Assembly (NCBI RefSeq): GCF_014196115.1
Contig: NZ_JACIDB010000006.1
Coordinates: forward strand, 62,001-126,000
Direction: 5' to 3'
DNA length: 64,000 nucleotides
Source of the DNA: Sphingomonas aquatilis
GTDB lineage: Bacteria; Pseudomonadota; Alphaproteobacteria; Sphingomonadales; Sphingomonadaceae
The notes beneath the pieces were generated by a model. The model ran no database searches and was not told the DNA's origin. It worked only from the letters and a program-made list of their open reading frames with translations. Position 1 is the stretch's first letter; every line of letters starts with the position of its first letter. A program made the position numbers and the translations under genes. This document shows positions 52,554-61,683 of the stretch, piece by piece.

Positions 52554-52808
52554 GTGAACCTGCTGCTGCTCCTTTCCGCGCTGCTGTCCGCCCTGACCGG
52601 CGGTGCCTCTGCGGTGCGTGCGCCGGTGGCGGCGCATGCCGCAGCGGGGATCGTGGCGAGCGTGCAGGCCGAGGTGCGGGCCGCCCGCGCGGCCAGCCGG
52701 CCGCAACAGCGGGTCCCGCGGCTGGCCGCGCTGGCCGATCTGGGCACCACGACCGTGCTCGCGCTGCCTGCGGTCGAGCCTCTTTTTGCGAGCCGCCGGC
52801 GCGAATAG
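52554..52808 (+). CDS. Small exported hypothetical protein upstream of secA
   Basis: 84 aa from GTG 52554. Signal peptide VNLLLLLSALLSALTGGASA, then an Ala/Arg-rich mature part. Ends 105 bases before secA. Position and export signal recall SecM of E. coli, though no arrest sequence like FxxxxWIxxxxGIRAGP is present at its end (RAP occurs early, residues 22-24). No family recognised. Confidence 0.65.
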   Translation: MNLLLLLSALLSALTGGASAVRAPVAAHAAAGIVASVQAEVRAARAASRPQQRVPRLAALADLGTTTVLALPAVEPLFASRRRE

Positions 52809-52913
52809 CGCGCGCGTGCGTTGCTTCGGCCACGGCCGACCCCATCTTTTCATGCACTCGACGCTGCGCGCCCTTCGTCCGTGCGCGCGCGCACAATCAT
52901 CAGGAATCAGCCT

Positions 52914-55664
52914 ATGTTCGGCGGCCTTGCCAAGTCCATTTTCGGGTCATCCAACGATCGTTACGTGAAGTCGCTGGGTAGCATCGTCCACAAAATCGCT
53001 GCGTTCGAACCGCAGCTCCAGGCGCTGTCCGACGAGGAACTGTCGGGCCAGACCGCCAAGTTCCGCGAGCAACTGGCGAACGGCACCAAGCTCGACGATC
53101 TGTTGCCCGAAGCCTTCGCCACGGTGCGCGAGGCGGCGGTGCGCGTGCTCGGCATGCGCCACTTCGACGTGCAGATGATCGGCGGCATCGTGCTTCATCG
53201 CGGCGAGATCGCCGAGATGCGCACGGGTGAGGGCAAGACGCTGGTCGCGACGCTGGCCACTTATCTCAACGCGCTGCCGGGCGATGGCGTCCACGTCATC
53301 ACCGTCAACGACTATCTCGCCGCGCGCGACGCGGAGTGGATGGGGCAGGTGTATCGTTTCCTCGGCCTGACGGTCGGCGTCATCATCCCGAACCTGACCG
53401 ACGAGCAGCGCCGCGCCGCCTATAACAGCGACATCACCTACGGCACGAACAACGAGTTCGGCTTCGACTATCTGCGCGACAACATGAAGTATGAGCGCAG
53501 CAGCATGGTGCAGCGCGCCTTCGCCATGGCGATCGTCGACGAGGTCGATTCGGTGCTGATCGACGAAGCGCGCACGCCGCTGATCATCTCGGGGCCGACC
53601 GACGACAAGTCGGAGCTGTACATGAGCGTCGACGCGATCGTGAAGCAGCTGACCCCCGACGATTACGAGAAGGATGAGAAGCAGAAGACGATCATCCTGA
53701 CCGAAGACGGCACCGAGCGCGCCGAGCGTCTGCTGGAGGCAGCCGGCCTGTTGCAGGGCGCGAACCTGTACGATTTTGAGAACACGCAGGTCGTCCACCA
53801 CCTGAACCAGTCGCTGCGCGCCAACATGATGTTCAAGGCGGATACCGATTACATCGTCAAGGACGGCAAGGTCGTCATTATCGACGAATTCACCGGCCGC
53901 ATGATGGACGGGCGCCGCTGGTCCGACGGCCTGCACCAGGCGGTCGAGGCGAAGGAGGGCGTCACGATCGAGCCCGAGAACCAGACGATGGCCTCGATCA
54001 CCTTCCAGAACTATTTCCGCATGTACCCGAAGCTTGCCGGCATGACCGGCACCGCGGCGACCGAGGCGGCCGAGTTCTACGATATCTACAAGATGAACGT
54101 CGTGACGATTCCCACCAACGTGCCGGTGCAGCGGATCGACGAGGAAGACGAATTCTACAAGGATACCAACGACAAGTTCCGCGCGATCGCCAAGAAGATC
54201 CGCGAACATGCCGCGCTGGGCCAGCCGGTGCTGGTCGGCACGGTGTCGATCGAAAAGTCCGAACTGCTCAGCGAATTCCTGGTCCAGGAGGGCGTCGAGC
54301 ATAAGGTGCTGAACGCGCGCTACCACGAGATGGAGGCGCATATCGTGGCGCAGGCGGGCCGCAAGGCCGCCGTCACGATCGCGACGAACATGGCGGGCCG
54401 CGGCACCGACATCAAACTCGGCGGCAACCTCGAATTCCGCATGCTCGACGAGCATCCGGATCTGGCCGAGGGCACGCCCGAATATGAAGCCGAGGCGACG
54501 CGCATTCGCGCCGAGATCGAGGTCGAGAAGCAGGAAGTGCTCGCCGCAGGCGGCCTGTTCGTGCTCGGCACCGAACGCCACGAATCGCGCCGCATCGACA
54601 ACCAGCTGCGCGGCCGTTCGGGTCGTCAGGGCGATCCCGGCCTGTCGCGTTTCTATCTCAGCCTTGATGACGACCTGCTGCGCATCTTCGGGCCGGACAC
54701 ACTGTTCGCGCGCATGATGCGCTCGAACATCGAGGACGGCGAAGCGATCGGCAGCAAGTGGCTGTCGAAGGCGATCGAGACCGCGCAGAAGAAGGTCGAG
54801 GCGCGCAACTACGACATCCGCAAGCAGGTCGTCGAATATGACGACGTGATGAACGACCAGCGCAAGGTCATCTACGAACAGCGCGCCGACATCATGGATG
54901 CCGACGCGGTGGGTGATGTCGTTACCGATATGCGTGCCGAGACGGTCAACGTGATCGTCGGCGGTGCGTGCCCGCCCAACAGCTATCCCGAGCAATGGGA
55001 TATCGAAGGCATGAAGGCGGGTCTGGTCGACGTGCTCAACCTCGACCTGCCGATCGACGACTGGCTGAAGGAAGAGGCGATCGACCCCGAGATCGTCGAA
55101 GAGCGCGTGCAGGAAGCGGCCGACGCCGCCATCGCCGCCAAGTCGGCGGAGCTGGAGCCGGAGACGTGGACGCAGGTCGAAAAGTCGATCCTGCTCCAGA
55201 ATCTGGACCATCACTGGAAGGAGCATCTGGCGACGCTCGACGCGCTGCGTCAGGTCGTCCACCTGCGCGCCTATGCGCAGAAGACGCCGATCAACGAGTA
55301 TAAGCAGGAGGCCTTCAGCCTGTTCCAGCGGATGCTCGACGCGATCCGCGAGGACGTGACGAAGACGATCGCGCACGCGCAATTCCAGCTGCAGCCGCTG
55401 CCGACCGACCTGCCCGAACTGCCGGACTTCATCACCACGCACTTCGACCCGTTCACGGGCGAGGACGATTCGAACGACATCGATGCTGGCACGATGGGGC
55501 GCATCACCGCGCAGATCCCGCCGATGCAGATGATGCAGCCGGATGTGCCAACCGAGCTGGGCGACAATCCGGAGCTGTGGGACGGCCGCGTGAACCGCAA
55601 CGCGCCGTGCCCGTGCGGTTCGGGACGCAAGTACAAGCACTGCCACGGTGCGGTGACGGTGTAA
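52914..55664 (+). CDS. secA: Protein translocase subunit SecA
   Basis: 916 aa from ATG 52914 (ribosome site AGGAA nine bases upstream). Walker [18 protein letters not shown] box [21 protein letters not shown], motif [12 protein letters not shown], and the C-terminal zinc motif [14 protein letters not shown]. ATPase motor of Sec export at the inner membrane. The upstream in-frame ATG (52821) gives a non-conserved extension. Confidence 0.98.
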   Translation: MFGGLAKSIFGSSNDRYVKSLGSIVHKIAAFEPQLQALSDEELSGQTAKFREQLANGTKLDDLLPEAFATVREAAVRVLGMRHFDVQMIGGIVLHRGEIAEMRTGEGKTLVATLATYLNALPGDGVHVITVNDYLAARDAEWMGQVYRFLGLTVGVIIPNLTDEQRRAAYNSDITYGTNNEFGFDYLRDNMKYERSSMVQRAFAMAIVDEVDSVLIDEARTPLIISGPTDDKSELYMSVDAIVKQLTPDDYEKDEKQKTIILTEDGTERAERLLEAAGLLQGANLYDFENTQVVHHLNQSLRANMMFKADTDYIVKDGKVVIIDEFTGRMMDGRRWSDGLHQAVEAKEGVTIEPENQTMASITFQNYFRMYPKLAGMTGTAATEAAEFYDIYKMNVVTIPTNVPVQRIDEEDEFYKDTNDKFRAIAKKIREHAALGQPVLVGTVSIEKSELLSEFLVQEGVEHKVLNARYHEMEAHIVAQAGRKAAVTIATNMAGRGTDIKLGGNLEFRMLDEHPDLAEGTPEYEAEATRIRAEIEVEKQEVLAAGGLFVLGTERHESRRIDNQLRGRSGRQGDPGLSRFYLSLDDDLLRIFGPDTLFARMMRSNIEDGEAIGSKWLSKAIETAQKKVEARNYDIRKQVVEYDDVMNDQRKVIYEQRADIMDADAVGDVVTDMRAETVNVIVGGACPPNSYPEQWDIEGMKAGLVDVLNLDLPIDDWLKEEAIDPEIVEERVQEAADAAIAAKSAELEPETWTQVEKSILLQNLDHHWKEHLATLDALRQVVHLRAYAQKTPINEYKQEAFSLFQRMLDAIREDVTKTIAHAQFQLQPLPTDLPELPDFITTHFDPFTGEDDSNDIDAGTMGRITAQIPPMQMMQPDVPTELGDNPELWDGRVNRNAPCPCGSGRKYKHCHGAVTV

Positions 55665-55688
55665 GGGGCGCCTTCCCACACATCCTCC

Positions 55689-55796
55689 GTCATTCCGGGC
55701 TTGGTTCGGGGTCCACTCCGCGGCGAGGGGAGGTCTATGCGCCTCCAGCGCTGCCCCGGCGGCCCAGTGGACCCCGGACGGAGTCCGGGGTGACGG
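55689..55796. repeat. Intergenic palindromic repeat, family A copy 5
   Basis: 108 bp. Left end GTCATTCCGGGC differs from the other copies at several positions; right end GAGTCCGGGGTGAC matches. Lies in the convergent gap after secA. Confidence 0.83.
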
Positions 55797-55821
55797 TGGA
55801 TTTCCGCAACCGCTAAACACA

Positions 55822-55859
55822 AAAAAGGCCGGGCCACACTGCGGTGACCCGGCCTTTTT
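55822..55859. terminator. Bidirectional terminator between secA and lipoprotein gene
   Basis: Perfect 12-bp stem AAAAAGGCCGGG / CCCGGCCTTTTT around a 14-base loop. Works for secA (plus) and the convergent lipoprotein gene (minus). Confidence 0.92.
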
Positions 55860-55878
55860 CGTTACATCTGAAGCAGTC

Positions 55879-56469
55879 TTACTTCGGCAGCACCACGCTC
55901 GGGCCGATGCTGTTGACCACCGCGCGGGCGTCGAAGGCGCGCAGGTTGTCGCGCGGGATCGGGCCCTTGCGCATCACGATCTCGGCACTCGCTTCGTAGC
56001 GATCGATCGTGCGAATATCAAAATCGTTACCCCAGGGGCCGAAGCCGCCGCCGAACCACGGATCCCAGGTGCGCCAGCCAAACCCGCGACCATAATAGCG
56101 CCACGACGGACCCCAATAACCGCCGAAGCCACCATAGCCCCAGCCGCCACCGATGCCCGGCGTCGTGTAGGTGCGCGACTGCAGATCGGTGTCGCGGTTG
56201 GCCATGACAAAATAGTCATAGCCGTTCTGCAGCGTCAGCTCCGCGGCACGGAACAGCAGATAGCGTTCGACCGTGTCGCGCGAGGTCACGCTATTGCCGG
56301 CAAAGTTGACCAGGAAGCGACCCGGCTCGATCTGACGATCGCTATAGCCGGTGCGGTTGAAACCCTGCCCGGTAGCGGGACGATAGGTGGTTTCGGTCGC
56401 GCAACCCGCGACCATCAACGTGGAGGCGGCGAGCGCCGCGACCATAGCCTTGCGGCCAAGATGCATCAT
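55879..56469 (-). CDS. CC0125/CC1285-type lipoprotein
   Basis: 196 aa. Signal peptide with lipobox LMVAGC (Cys23). GYSDRQIEPGRFLVNFAGNSVTSRDTVERYLLFRAAELT is the conserved block; a Gly/Trp/Tyr-rich stretch (GGGWGYGGFGGYWGPSWRYY) follows. Probably outer-membrane anchored. Function unknown. Confidence 0.85.
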   Translation of the reverse strand: MMHLGRKAMVAALAASTLMVAGCATETTYRPATGQGFNRTGYSDRQIEPGRFLVNFAGNSVTSRDTVERYLLFRAAELTLQNGYDYFVMANRDTDLQSRTYTTPGIGGGWGYGGFGGYWGPSWRYYGRGFGWRTWDPWFGGGFGPWGNDFDIRTIDRYEASAEIVMRKGPIPRDNLRAFDARAVVNSIGPSVVLPK

Positions 56470-56580
56470 GACACCAATACTCCATTCGCGCGCGGGTGCG
56501 GCGAACCCCCGCGCGTATATCCACTTCCGTCCGAACGAGCGATGAACGACTTGGCTCCGTCCGGCAACGTTTCGTCGCGA

Positions 56581-56997
56581 TCACGCGCCGATGACATGCA
56601 AAGCGATGCTGCGGCGATGCGGCGCAATCCGGTGTTCGAACAGATAGATACCCTGCCATGTCCCTAGCATCGGTTCGCCGTCTGCGACCGGTATCGACAG
56701 CTGAACGCCGGTCAGCGTCGCTTTCAGATGTGCGGGCATATCATCCGGCCCTTCGTCGTCATGTTCGTACGCGGCGCTTTCGGGGGCGAGTCGGTCGAAA
56801 TAGGCCTCCATGTCGCGGCGGACGGCCGGTGCGGCATTCTCCTGGATGACGAGCGAGGCCGAGGTATGCCGGCAAAAGAGCGTGAGCAGGCCTTCGCCGA
56901 TCCCCTGCGCCGCCAGCCACTCGCGGACGGGCGCGGTGATGTCGACCAATCCTTTGCAGCGCGTCTGGATCGTCAGCGTGCCGACCGACTGATGCAT
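56581..56997 (-). CDS. yjbQ: YjbQ family (UPF0047) protein
   Basis: 138 aa from ATG 56997. Conserved HTSASLVIQENA, DDMPAHLKATLTGVQLSIPV and GTWQGIYLFEHR identify UPF0047/YjbQ, known to have weak thiamine-phosphate synthase activity. Metal-binding His residues intact. Upstream ATGs at 57126 and between give Arg-rich unlikely extensions. Confidence 0.93.
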   Translation of the reverse strand: MHQSVGTLTIQTRCKGLVDITAPVREWLAAQGIGEGLLTLFCRHTSASLVIQENAAPAVRRDMEAYFDRLAPESAAYEHDDEGPDDMPAHLKATLTGVQLSIPVADGEPMLGTWQGIYLFEHRIAPHRRSIALHVIGA

Positions 56998-57305
56998 GTT
57001 GGCTCCTCTTCGCGGTTCAGATCCGTTGCCAACGCGCTGTCGCCGCGTTTGGACCCTGACCGCGCCAAAGGATAAAGACGATGCCCGCGCGAAATCCGTT
57101 GCATCGCGGCGTTCAGTGCCGCGCATGCCGTCCTCACGCTCGACGATCGCGGAAACCTAGGCAAGCGGTGCCTGTCTAATCGCCTCCTATGCGCACGATA
57201 GCCACCAAGGGGGCGCCACGCACTGGACGTTTGCAATGGAGCGGGGTCGACCGGCGCGGGACGGCGCACGCGCGGCGTCGCGCCCGGATCCTATCCGTCG
57301 GAAAA
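56998..57305. other. Gap upstream of yjbQ
   Basis: 308 bases with no supported gene. Should include the yjbQ promoter. Short AGGCA/TGCCT inverted repeat near 57160 noted, not enough for a call. Confidence 0.5.
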
Positions 57306-57407
57306 TTATTCGCTGTCGACGGGCTTCTTGGCGGTGACGGCCATCAGTACGGGGACGGTCAACAGGGCGGCAGCCATGGCGCCGATCGCCACTTCCAGAA
57401 AGATCAT
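57306..57407 (-). CDS. 33-residue single-helix membrane peptide
   Basis: MIFLEVAIGAMAAALLTVPV then LMAVTAKKPVDSE, stop TAA. GGAGAGG seven bases upstream is a very good ribosome site. One membrane helix (residues 2-25) and a charged tail. Too short for most gene callers. No family recognised. Lies 126 bases downstream of tRNA-Asn on the same strand. Confidence 0.6.
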   Translation of the reverse strand: MIFLEVAIGAMAAALLTVPVLMAVTAKKPVDSE

Positions 57408-57533
57408 AGCAAAGCCTCTCCAGCGGAAGCGTTGATCGCTTCTCGCATCGGGGCATGATGCGGACGAGTCGATGCCGGCGCAAGCGATTTCGCTGCCCGG
57501 CTGCGTACAAGACGCTGACGATGTGGGTGAAAA

Positions 57534-57608
57534 TGGCTCCCTGAGTAGGATTCGAACCTACGGCCGCTCGATTAACAGTCGAGAGCTCTACCGCTGAGCT
57601 ATCAGGGA
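57534..57608 (-). tRNA. tRNA-Asn (anticodon GTT)
   Basis: 75 bases including CCA. Acceptor TCCCTGA pairs with TCAGGGA; anticodon arm CGACTGTTAATCG gives GTT; T arm GTAGGTTCGAATCCTAC. Confidence 0.95.
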
Positions 57609-57700
57609 ACGCTGCGTCGTGGAGGGCGTCTATACCCACGAATTTTTGCGGCGCAACCCGTTAAAGCGAGTTTTCCACAGCTTCGTGCGGCATAAGCAAC

Positions 57701-58480
57701 TCAGGCGATGAATTGCTCCATCGTGATGCGGTCGTCGAGCGCATGTTCGGGGTCGAACAACAGGGTCAGCTCGCGCGCGCGGTCGATTGCGACGCTGACT
57801 TCGGCGACGTCGCGGAATTCGCGCTGGTCGGCGACGGCGGATACCGGGCGTTTGGCGGCATCGAGCACGCGCAGCGAGATGCGCGCCTTGTCGGGCAGGA
57901 TCGCACCGCGCCAGCGCCGCGGGCGGAACGGGCTGATCGGCGTCAGCGCCAACATGTTCGACCCCAGCGGCAGGATGGGACCCTGCGCGGACAGGTTGTA
58001 GGCGGTCGACCCCGCCGGCGTGGCGACGAGGATGCCGTCGCACGCCAGTTCCGGCATGACGACGCGTTCGTTGACGGTCACCTCAAGCTTCGCGGTCTGG
58101 CGGGTTTCGCGCAACAGCGAGACTTCGTTGATCGCGGGCGCCTGATGCACGCGGCCGTCGATGCCGGTGACGGTGGCGGCGAGCGGCGACACCTTGAACG
58201 GCTTGGCGCGTGCCAGCCGCTCGTCGATGCCGTGGCGGCGCCACTCGTTCATCATGAAGCCCACCGTGCCGAGGTTCATCCCGAAGACGGGGACGGGCGG
58301 CCGCCGCCGGTCGAGCAGGCCGTGCAGCGTCTGGAGCATGAAGCCATCGCCGCCCAGCGCGATGATGACGTCGGCCTCGGCCGGGTTGACCCAGTCGGCG
58401 GCGTCCGCCAGCTCGGCGGCAGCGGCGCGGGCAGGGGCCGTGGGCGAGGCGACCAGCGCCCGCCGCTGATAATCGGTCAT
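57701..58480 (-). CDS. nadK: NAD kinase
   Basis: 259 aa. GGDGFMLQTLHG (Gly-Gly-Asp-Gly motif) and TPAGSTAYNLSAQGPILPLGSN are the defining blocks, with NEVSLLRETRQ between them. Makes NADP from NAD. ATGA overlap with the moaA stop. Confidence 0.96.
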   Translation of the reverse strand: MTDYQRRALVASPTAPARAAAAELADAADWVNPAEADVIIALGGDGFMLQTLHGLLDRRRPPVPVFGMNLGTVGFMMNEWRRHGIDERLARAKPFKVSPLAATVTGIDGRVHQAPAINEVSLLRETRQTAKLEVTVNERVVMPELACDGILVATPAGSTAYNLSAQGPILPLGSNMLALTPISPFRPRRWRGAILPDKARISLRVLDAAKRPVSAVADQREFRDVAEVSVAIDRARELTLLFDPEHALDDRITMEQFIA

Positions 58481-59490
58481 CCCCCGGTCACGCTCATATG
58501 GCGCGCCACCGCAGGCGCCGCGCCCGCCGCGATGCGGAAATCGTGGCGGGCAGGCTTGCGCAGCAAGCCGCGATCGATCGCGGCATCCAGCCCGTCGATA
58601 CCGCCGTCGCGCAGCGCCGCCTTGAGGTCGACCTGATCGTCATGCCCCAGGCACATATAGAGTTTGCCCTCGGTCGTCAGCCGTACGCGGTTACAACCGT
58701 CGCAAAAATTGGCGGTGAGCGGGGAGATGAGGCCGAGGCGGGTCGCGGTGCCCTCGACCTGCCAATAGCGCGCCGGGCCGCCGGTGCGATGCGTGGCGCG
58801 ATACAAGGGGAAGCGCGCCGACAGCGCATCGAACACGCGGGTCAACGGCACGAAGCGGTCGGTGCGATCCTCATCCACCGCGCCAAGCGGCATCGTTTCG
58901 ATCAGCGACAGGTCGTGGCCTTCGTCGATGCACCATTGCAGCATCGCCGGAATTTCGGCTTCATTGAGGCCCGCAAGCGCGACGGCGTTGATCTTCACCG
59001 CCAGCCCGGCGCGCTTTGCGGCGGCGATGCCGTCCAGCACCTGCGTCAGGTCGCCGTGACGCGTGATGTAGCGGAAGCGATCGGGGTCGAGGCTGTCGAG
59101 ACTGACGTTGATGCGCCGGATCCCGGCATCGACCAGCGCATTGGCGTGCTGCGCGAGCCGCGTACCGTTGGTCGTCATCGTCAGTTCGTCGAGTCCTGCC
59201 CCCACGTGCCGGCCCAGCCGCTGGACCAGATCGGCGACGTCGCGGCGCACCAGCGGCTCGCCGCCCGACAGGCGGATTTTCGTCACCCCGCGCGCGATAA
59301 AGCGTTCGGCGATGATCGCGATTTCGTCGAGGGTCAGCAGCTTGGCCCGGGGCAGAAAGGTCATTTGCTCCGCCATGCAGTAGCGGCAGCGCAGGTCGCA
59401 CCGATCGGTGACGGAGATGCGCAGGTAGCGGATCGTCCGTCCCTGCGGATCGACCAGCGGGTCGGCGGAGGGGGCAAGGGCGCTGGTCAT
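58477..59490 (-). CDS. moaA: GTP 3',8-cyclase MoaA
   Basis: 337 aa. Radical SAM cluster C31, C35, C38 (DRCDLRCRYCMAE); second cluster CDGCNRVRLTTEGKLYMC near the C-terminus; C-terminal Gly-Gly present (MSVTGG). First step of molybdenum cofactor synthesis. No other moa genes in view. Confidence 0.97.
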   Translation of the reverse strand: MTSALAPSADPLVDPQGRTIRYLRISVTDRCDLRCRYCMAEQMTFLPRAKLLTLDEIAIIAERFIARGVTKIRLSGGEPLVRRDVADLVQRLGRHVGAGLDELTMTTNGTRLAQHANALVDAGIRRINVSLDSLDPDRFRYITRHGDLTQVLDGIAAAKRAGLAVKINAVALAGLNEAEIPAMLQWCIDEGHDLSLIETMPLGAVDEDRTDRFVPLTRVFDALSARFPLYRATHRTGGPARYWQVEGTATRLGLISPLTANFCDGCNRVRLTTEGKLYMCLGHDDQVDLKAALRDGGIDGLDAAIDRGLLRKPARHDFRIAAGAAPAVARHMSVTGG

Positions 59491-59599
59491 GACATGGGGC
59501 TAGGCCGACAACCATCCGCCGACAAGTCCGTTCCGTTAAGCCCGCTTCACCGTGACACAGCATTGTCGGTTAACCCCCGCGCGCTTAGGCAGGAAGGGA

Positions 59600-61258
59600 A
59601 TGGGGACCGTTACCGACAGCACACGATTGTTCATCGTCGCGCAGGACGACGATGCGGCAGCGCTCGCGGCGCTGGCGCAGGACGACGGCTGGGCGCCGGT
59701 CGTCGATACCGGCGGGCGCGAACTGGTCGCCCGGGCGCTGGCGAGCGGCGCGGCGGTGATCCTGGTCGATGGGCGGAAGGCGCCGGCAGCCGGTCTGGCG
59801 GCGGTCCGCGCGCTGGGCGGCCTGATCGCCGCGACCGGCGCGGCGCTGCTGGTGCTGACCGACGACGGCGATACGCTCGACCAGCTCTACGCCGCGGGCG
59901 CGACGCATTTCCTGCGCGAGACGGGCGATCCGGCCGACATCCAGCTCGCCTTGCGCTTTGCGGCGCGGCACGCGACCCGCCATCAGGGCGAGCGACGCGG
60001 CCCGGCGTTCGGGCTGCGCGCCGATCCGGAAGACGTCAGCGAACCGATTTCCGCCTGGCTCGAAGCCGGGCGGCATGTGGGCATCGTCAGGATCGCGCTC
60101 TCGCGGCTCGATATCCTGAATGCCGCACGGGGGCGGGCGGTGGGCGATGCGCTGATCGCCGAGGCGCATCGGCAGGTTCGCACGATGGCCGCGGAGCTGC
60201 TGGGCGACGATGCGGTGGTCGGCGCGCCGCGCGGCGGCGATATCGTCGTCGCGGCGGTGGCGGAGCAGGGCGCGCTGGTCGGCCTGGCGCGTGCGCTGGA
60301 TGGTGCCCTGTCGCGACCCATTGCGGTCGGGGGGCGACAGGCGGTGCTGGGCAGTCGCTGGAGCCTGGCGGAGAGCGCGCCGGGCGACGATGCCGCCAGC
60401 CTGCTCCACCGCGCGGCGGAGGCGTTGGTGTCGGCGAAGGCCAGCGACGGGCCGACGATCCGCGTCGCGGGACCCGAGCACACCGCGCCGATCGATTCGC
60501 TCGCCATCGACCTGCACTTCGCGATCGAGCGCGACGAGATCGACATTCTGTTCCAGCCGCAGGCGCGAATCGATTCGCGGCGGATCACCGGGGTCGAGGC
60601 ACTGGCACGCTGGCGGCATGGGCGGCTGGGGCCACTGGGCGCCGACGTGCTGTTTGCCGCGGCGGAGCGTGCCGATCTCGGCCTCGTCCTGTCCGATCAT
60701 ATCCAGGGGCTGGTGCTGGCGCGAATCGCCGCGTGGCCGGAGACGCTGTCGCATGTGCGTGTCGCGCTCAACATCACCGCCGGCGACCTCGGCCGGCCCG
60801 GTTTCGCCTATTCCTTCCTGCGGCGCGTCGGTGCCAGCGGCGTGGCGTGCGACCGGCTGACGGTCGAGGTGACGGAGAGTGGCGCGATCCACAATCTTGA
60901 TCGCGCGGCGGCGATCCTCACCGACCTGCGCGCGGCGGGGCTGCGCGTGGCGCTCGATGATTTCGGTACGGGCTATTCCAGCCTCGCCTATCTCACCACG
61001 CTGCCGCTCGATTACCTCAAGCTCGACAAGGCGCTGGCGCTGGGGATCGAGCGGACGCGGCGCCACCGCGGCGTGGTGCGCGCGGTGATGACGCTGGCGC
61101 GCTCGCTGGGCCTCGCCGTCGTGGCGGAGGGGATCGAAACCGATACCCAGCGGCAGCTGCTGGCGGCGGAGGGCTGCGCCTTTTACCAGGGCTTCCTGCT
61201 GGCGCCCGCACTGGATGACGCAGCACTGGCAGCGATGGTGGGAGACGGGACATGCTGA
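59600..61258 (+). CDS. EAL-domain protein with receiver-like N-terminus and degenerate GGDEF
   Basis: 552 aa from ATG 59600 (AGGAAGGG ribosome site). Residues 1-130 resemble a response-regulator fold without a clear phospho-Asp pocket. A GGDEF-type domain has RGGDIVV where GGDEF should be, so cyclase activity is unlikely. The EAL domain begins near residue 310 with E333 in VEALARW, DDFGTGYSSL and VVAEGIET intact, so c-di-GMP hydrolysis is plausible. Overlaps the next gene by 7 bases. Confidence 0.9.
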   Translation: MGTVTDSTRLFIVAQDDDAAALAALAQDDGWAPVVDTGGRELVARALASGAAVILVDGRKAPAAGLAAVRALGGLIAATGAALLVLTDDGDTLDQLYAAGATHFLRETGDPADIQLALRFAARHATRHQGERRGPAFGLRADPEDVSEPISAWLEAGRHVGIVRIALSRLDILNAARGRAVGDALIAEAHRQVRTMAAELLGDDAVVGAPRGGDIVVAAVAEQGALVGLARALDGALSRPIAVGGRQAVLGSRWSLAESAPGDDAASLLHRAAEALVSAKASDGPTIRVAGPEHTAPIDSLAIDLHFAIERDEIDILFQPQARIDSRRITGVEALARWRHGRLGPLGADVLFAAAERADLGLVLSDHIQGLVLARIAAWPETLSHVRVALNITAGDLGRPGFAYSFLRRVGASGVACDRLTVEVTESGAIHNLDRAAAILTDLRAAGLRVALDDFGTGYSSLAYLTTLPLDYLKLDKALALGIERTRRHRGVVRAVMTLARSLGLAVVAEGIETDTQRQLLAAEGCAFYQGFLLAPALDDAALAAMVGDGTC

Positions 61259-61659
61259 CGATCGTGGCGGCGCTGGCATTGCCGGCCCCGGTGCAGGATG
61301 CGCAGGCGGCGATCGAGGCGGCGCTGGCGGACAGCGCGGCAGGCTGGAGCGCCGGTGACATGGCCCGCTTCCTCGCGATCTACGCCGACGATGCCGTGTT
61401 CGTGACGAAGAACGGCCTCGTCCGCGGCAAGGCGGCGATCGCAGCGCGCTATGACAAAAGCTATGGCGCCGACGCGAGCAAGCGCGGTGCGCTGTCGTTT
61501 CGGATCCTCGGGGCGCGGGCGGTGGATACGACGTACCGCATGCTCTGGGCGGAATGGCAGCTGGCCTATCCCGATGGCCGTAGCGACAAGGGCGTGACGT
61601 CGCTGCTGTTCGAAAAGCAGGCCCGCGGCTGGAAGGTCATCGCCGATCACAGCAGCTGA
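61252..61659 (+). CDS. DUF4440/SnoaL-like (NTF2-fold) protein
   Basis: 135 aa. Signal-like MLTIVAALALPAPVQDA, then AAIEAALADSAAGWSAGDMARFLAIYADDAVFV, the NTF2-fold pattern of DUF4440, and KVIADHSS at the end. Possibly periplasmic. Overlaps the EAL gene. Confidence 0.83.
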   Translation: MLTIVAALALPAPVQDAQAAIEAALADSAAGWSAGDMARFLAIYADDAVFVTKNGLVRGKAAIAARYDKSYGADASKRGALSFRILGARAVDTTYRMLWAEWQLAYPDGRSDKGVTSLLFEKQARGWKVIADHSS

Positions 61660-61683
61660 GCCCGAAACCCGGGAAAATCGCCG

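Noticed and set aside
52947..55820. 957-codon open frame on the minus strand opposite secA
   Set aside because: Pure antisense shadow of SecA. High G/C removes stop codons; the translation is His/Arg/Asp-rich with no domain.
56544..56571. EcfG-like general stress promoter (GGAAC...GTT)
   Set aside because: Only GAAC is present and the spacing to GTT is 21 bases, longer than the usual 16-18; it also points away from a gene start.
58498..60900. 800-codon open frame on the plus strand
   Set aside because: Runs antisense to moaA and out of frame with the EAL gene; no motif.
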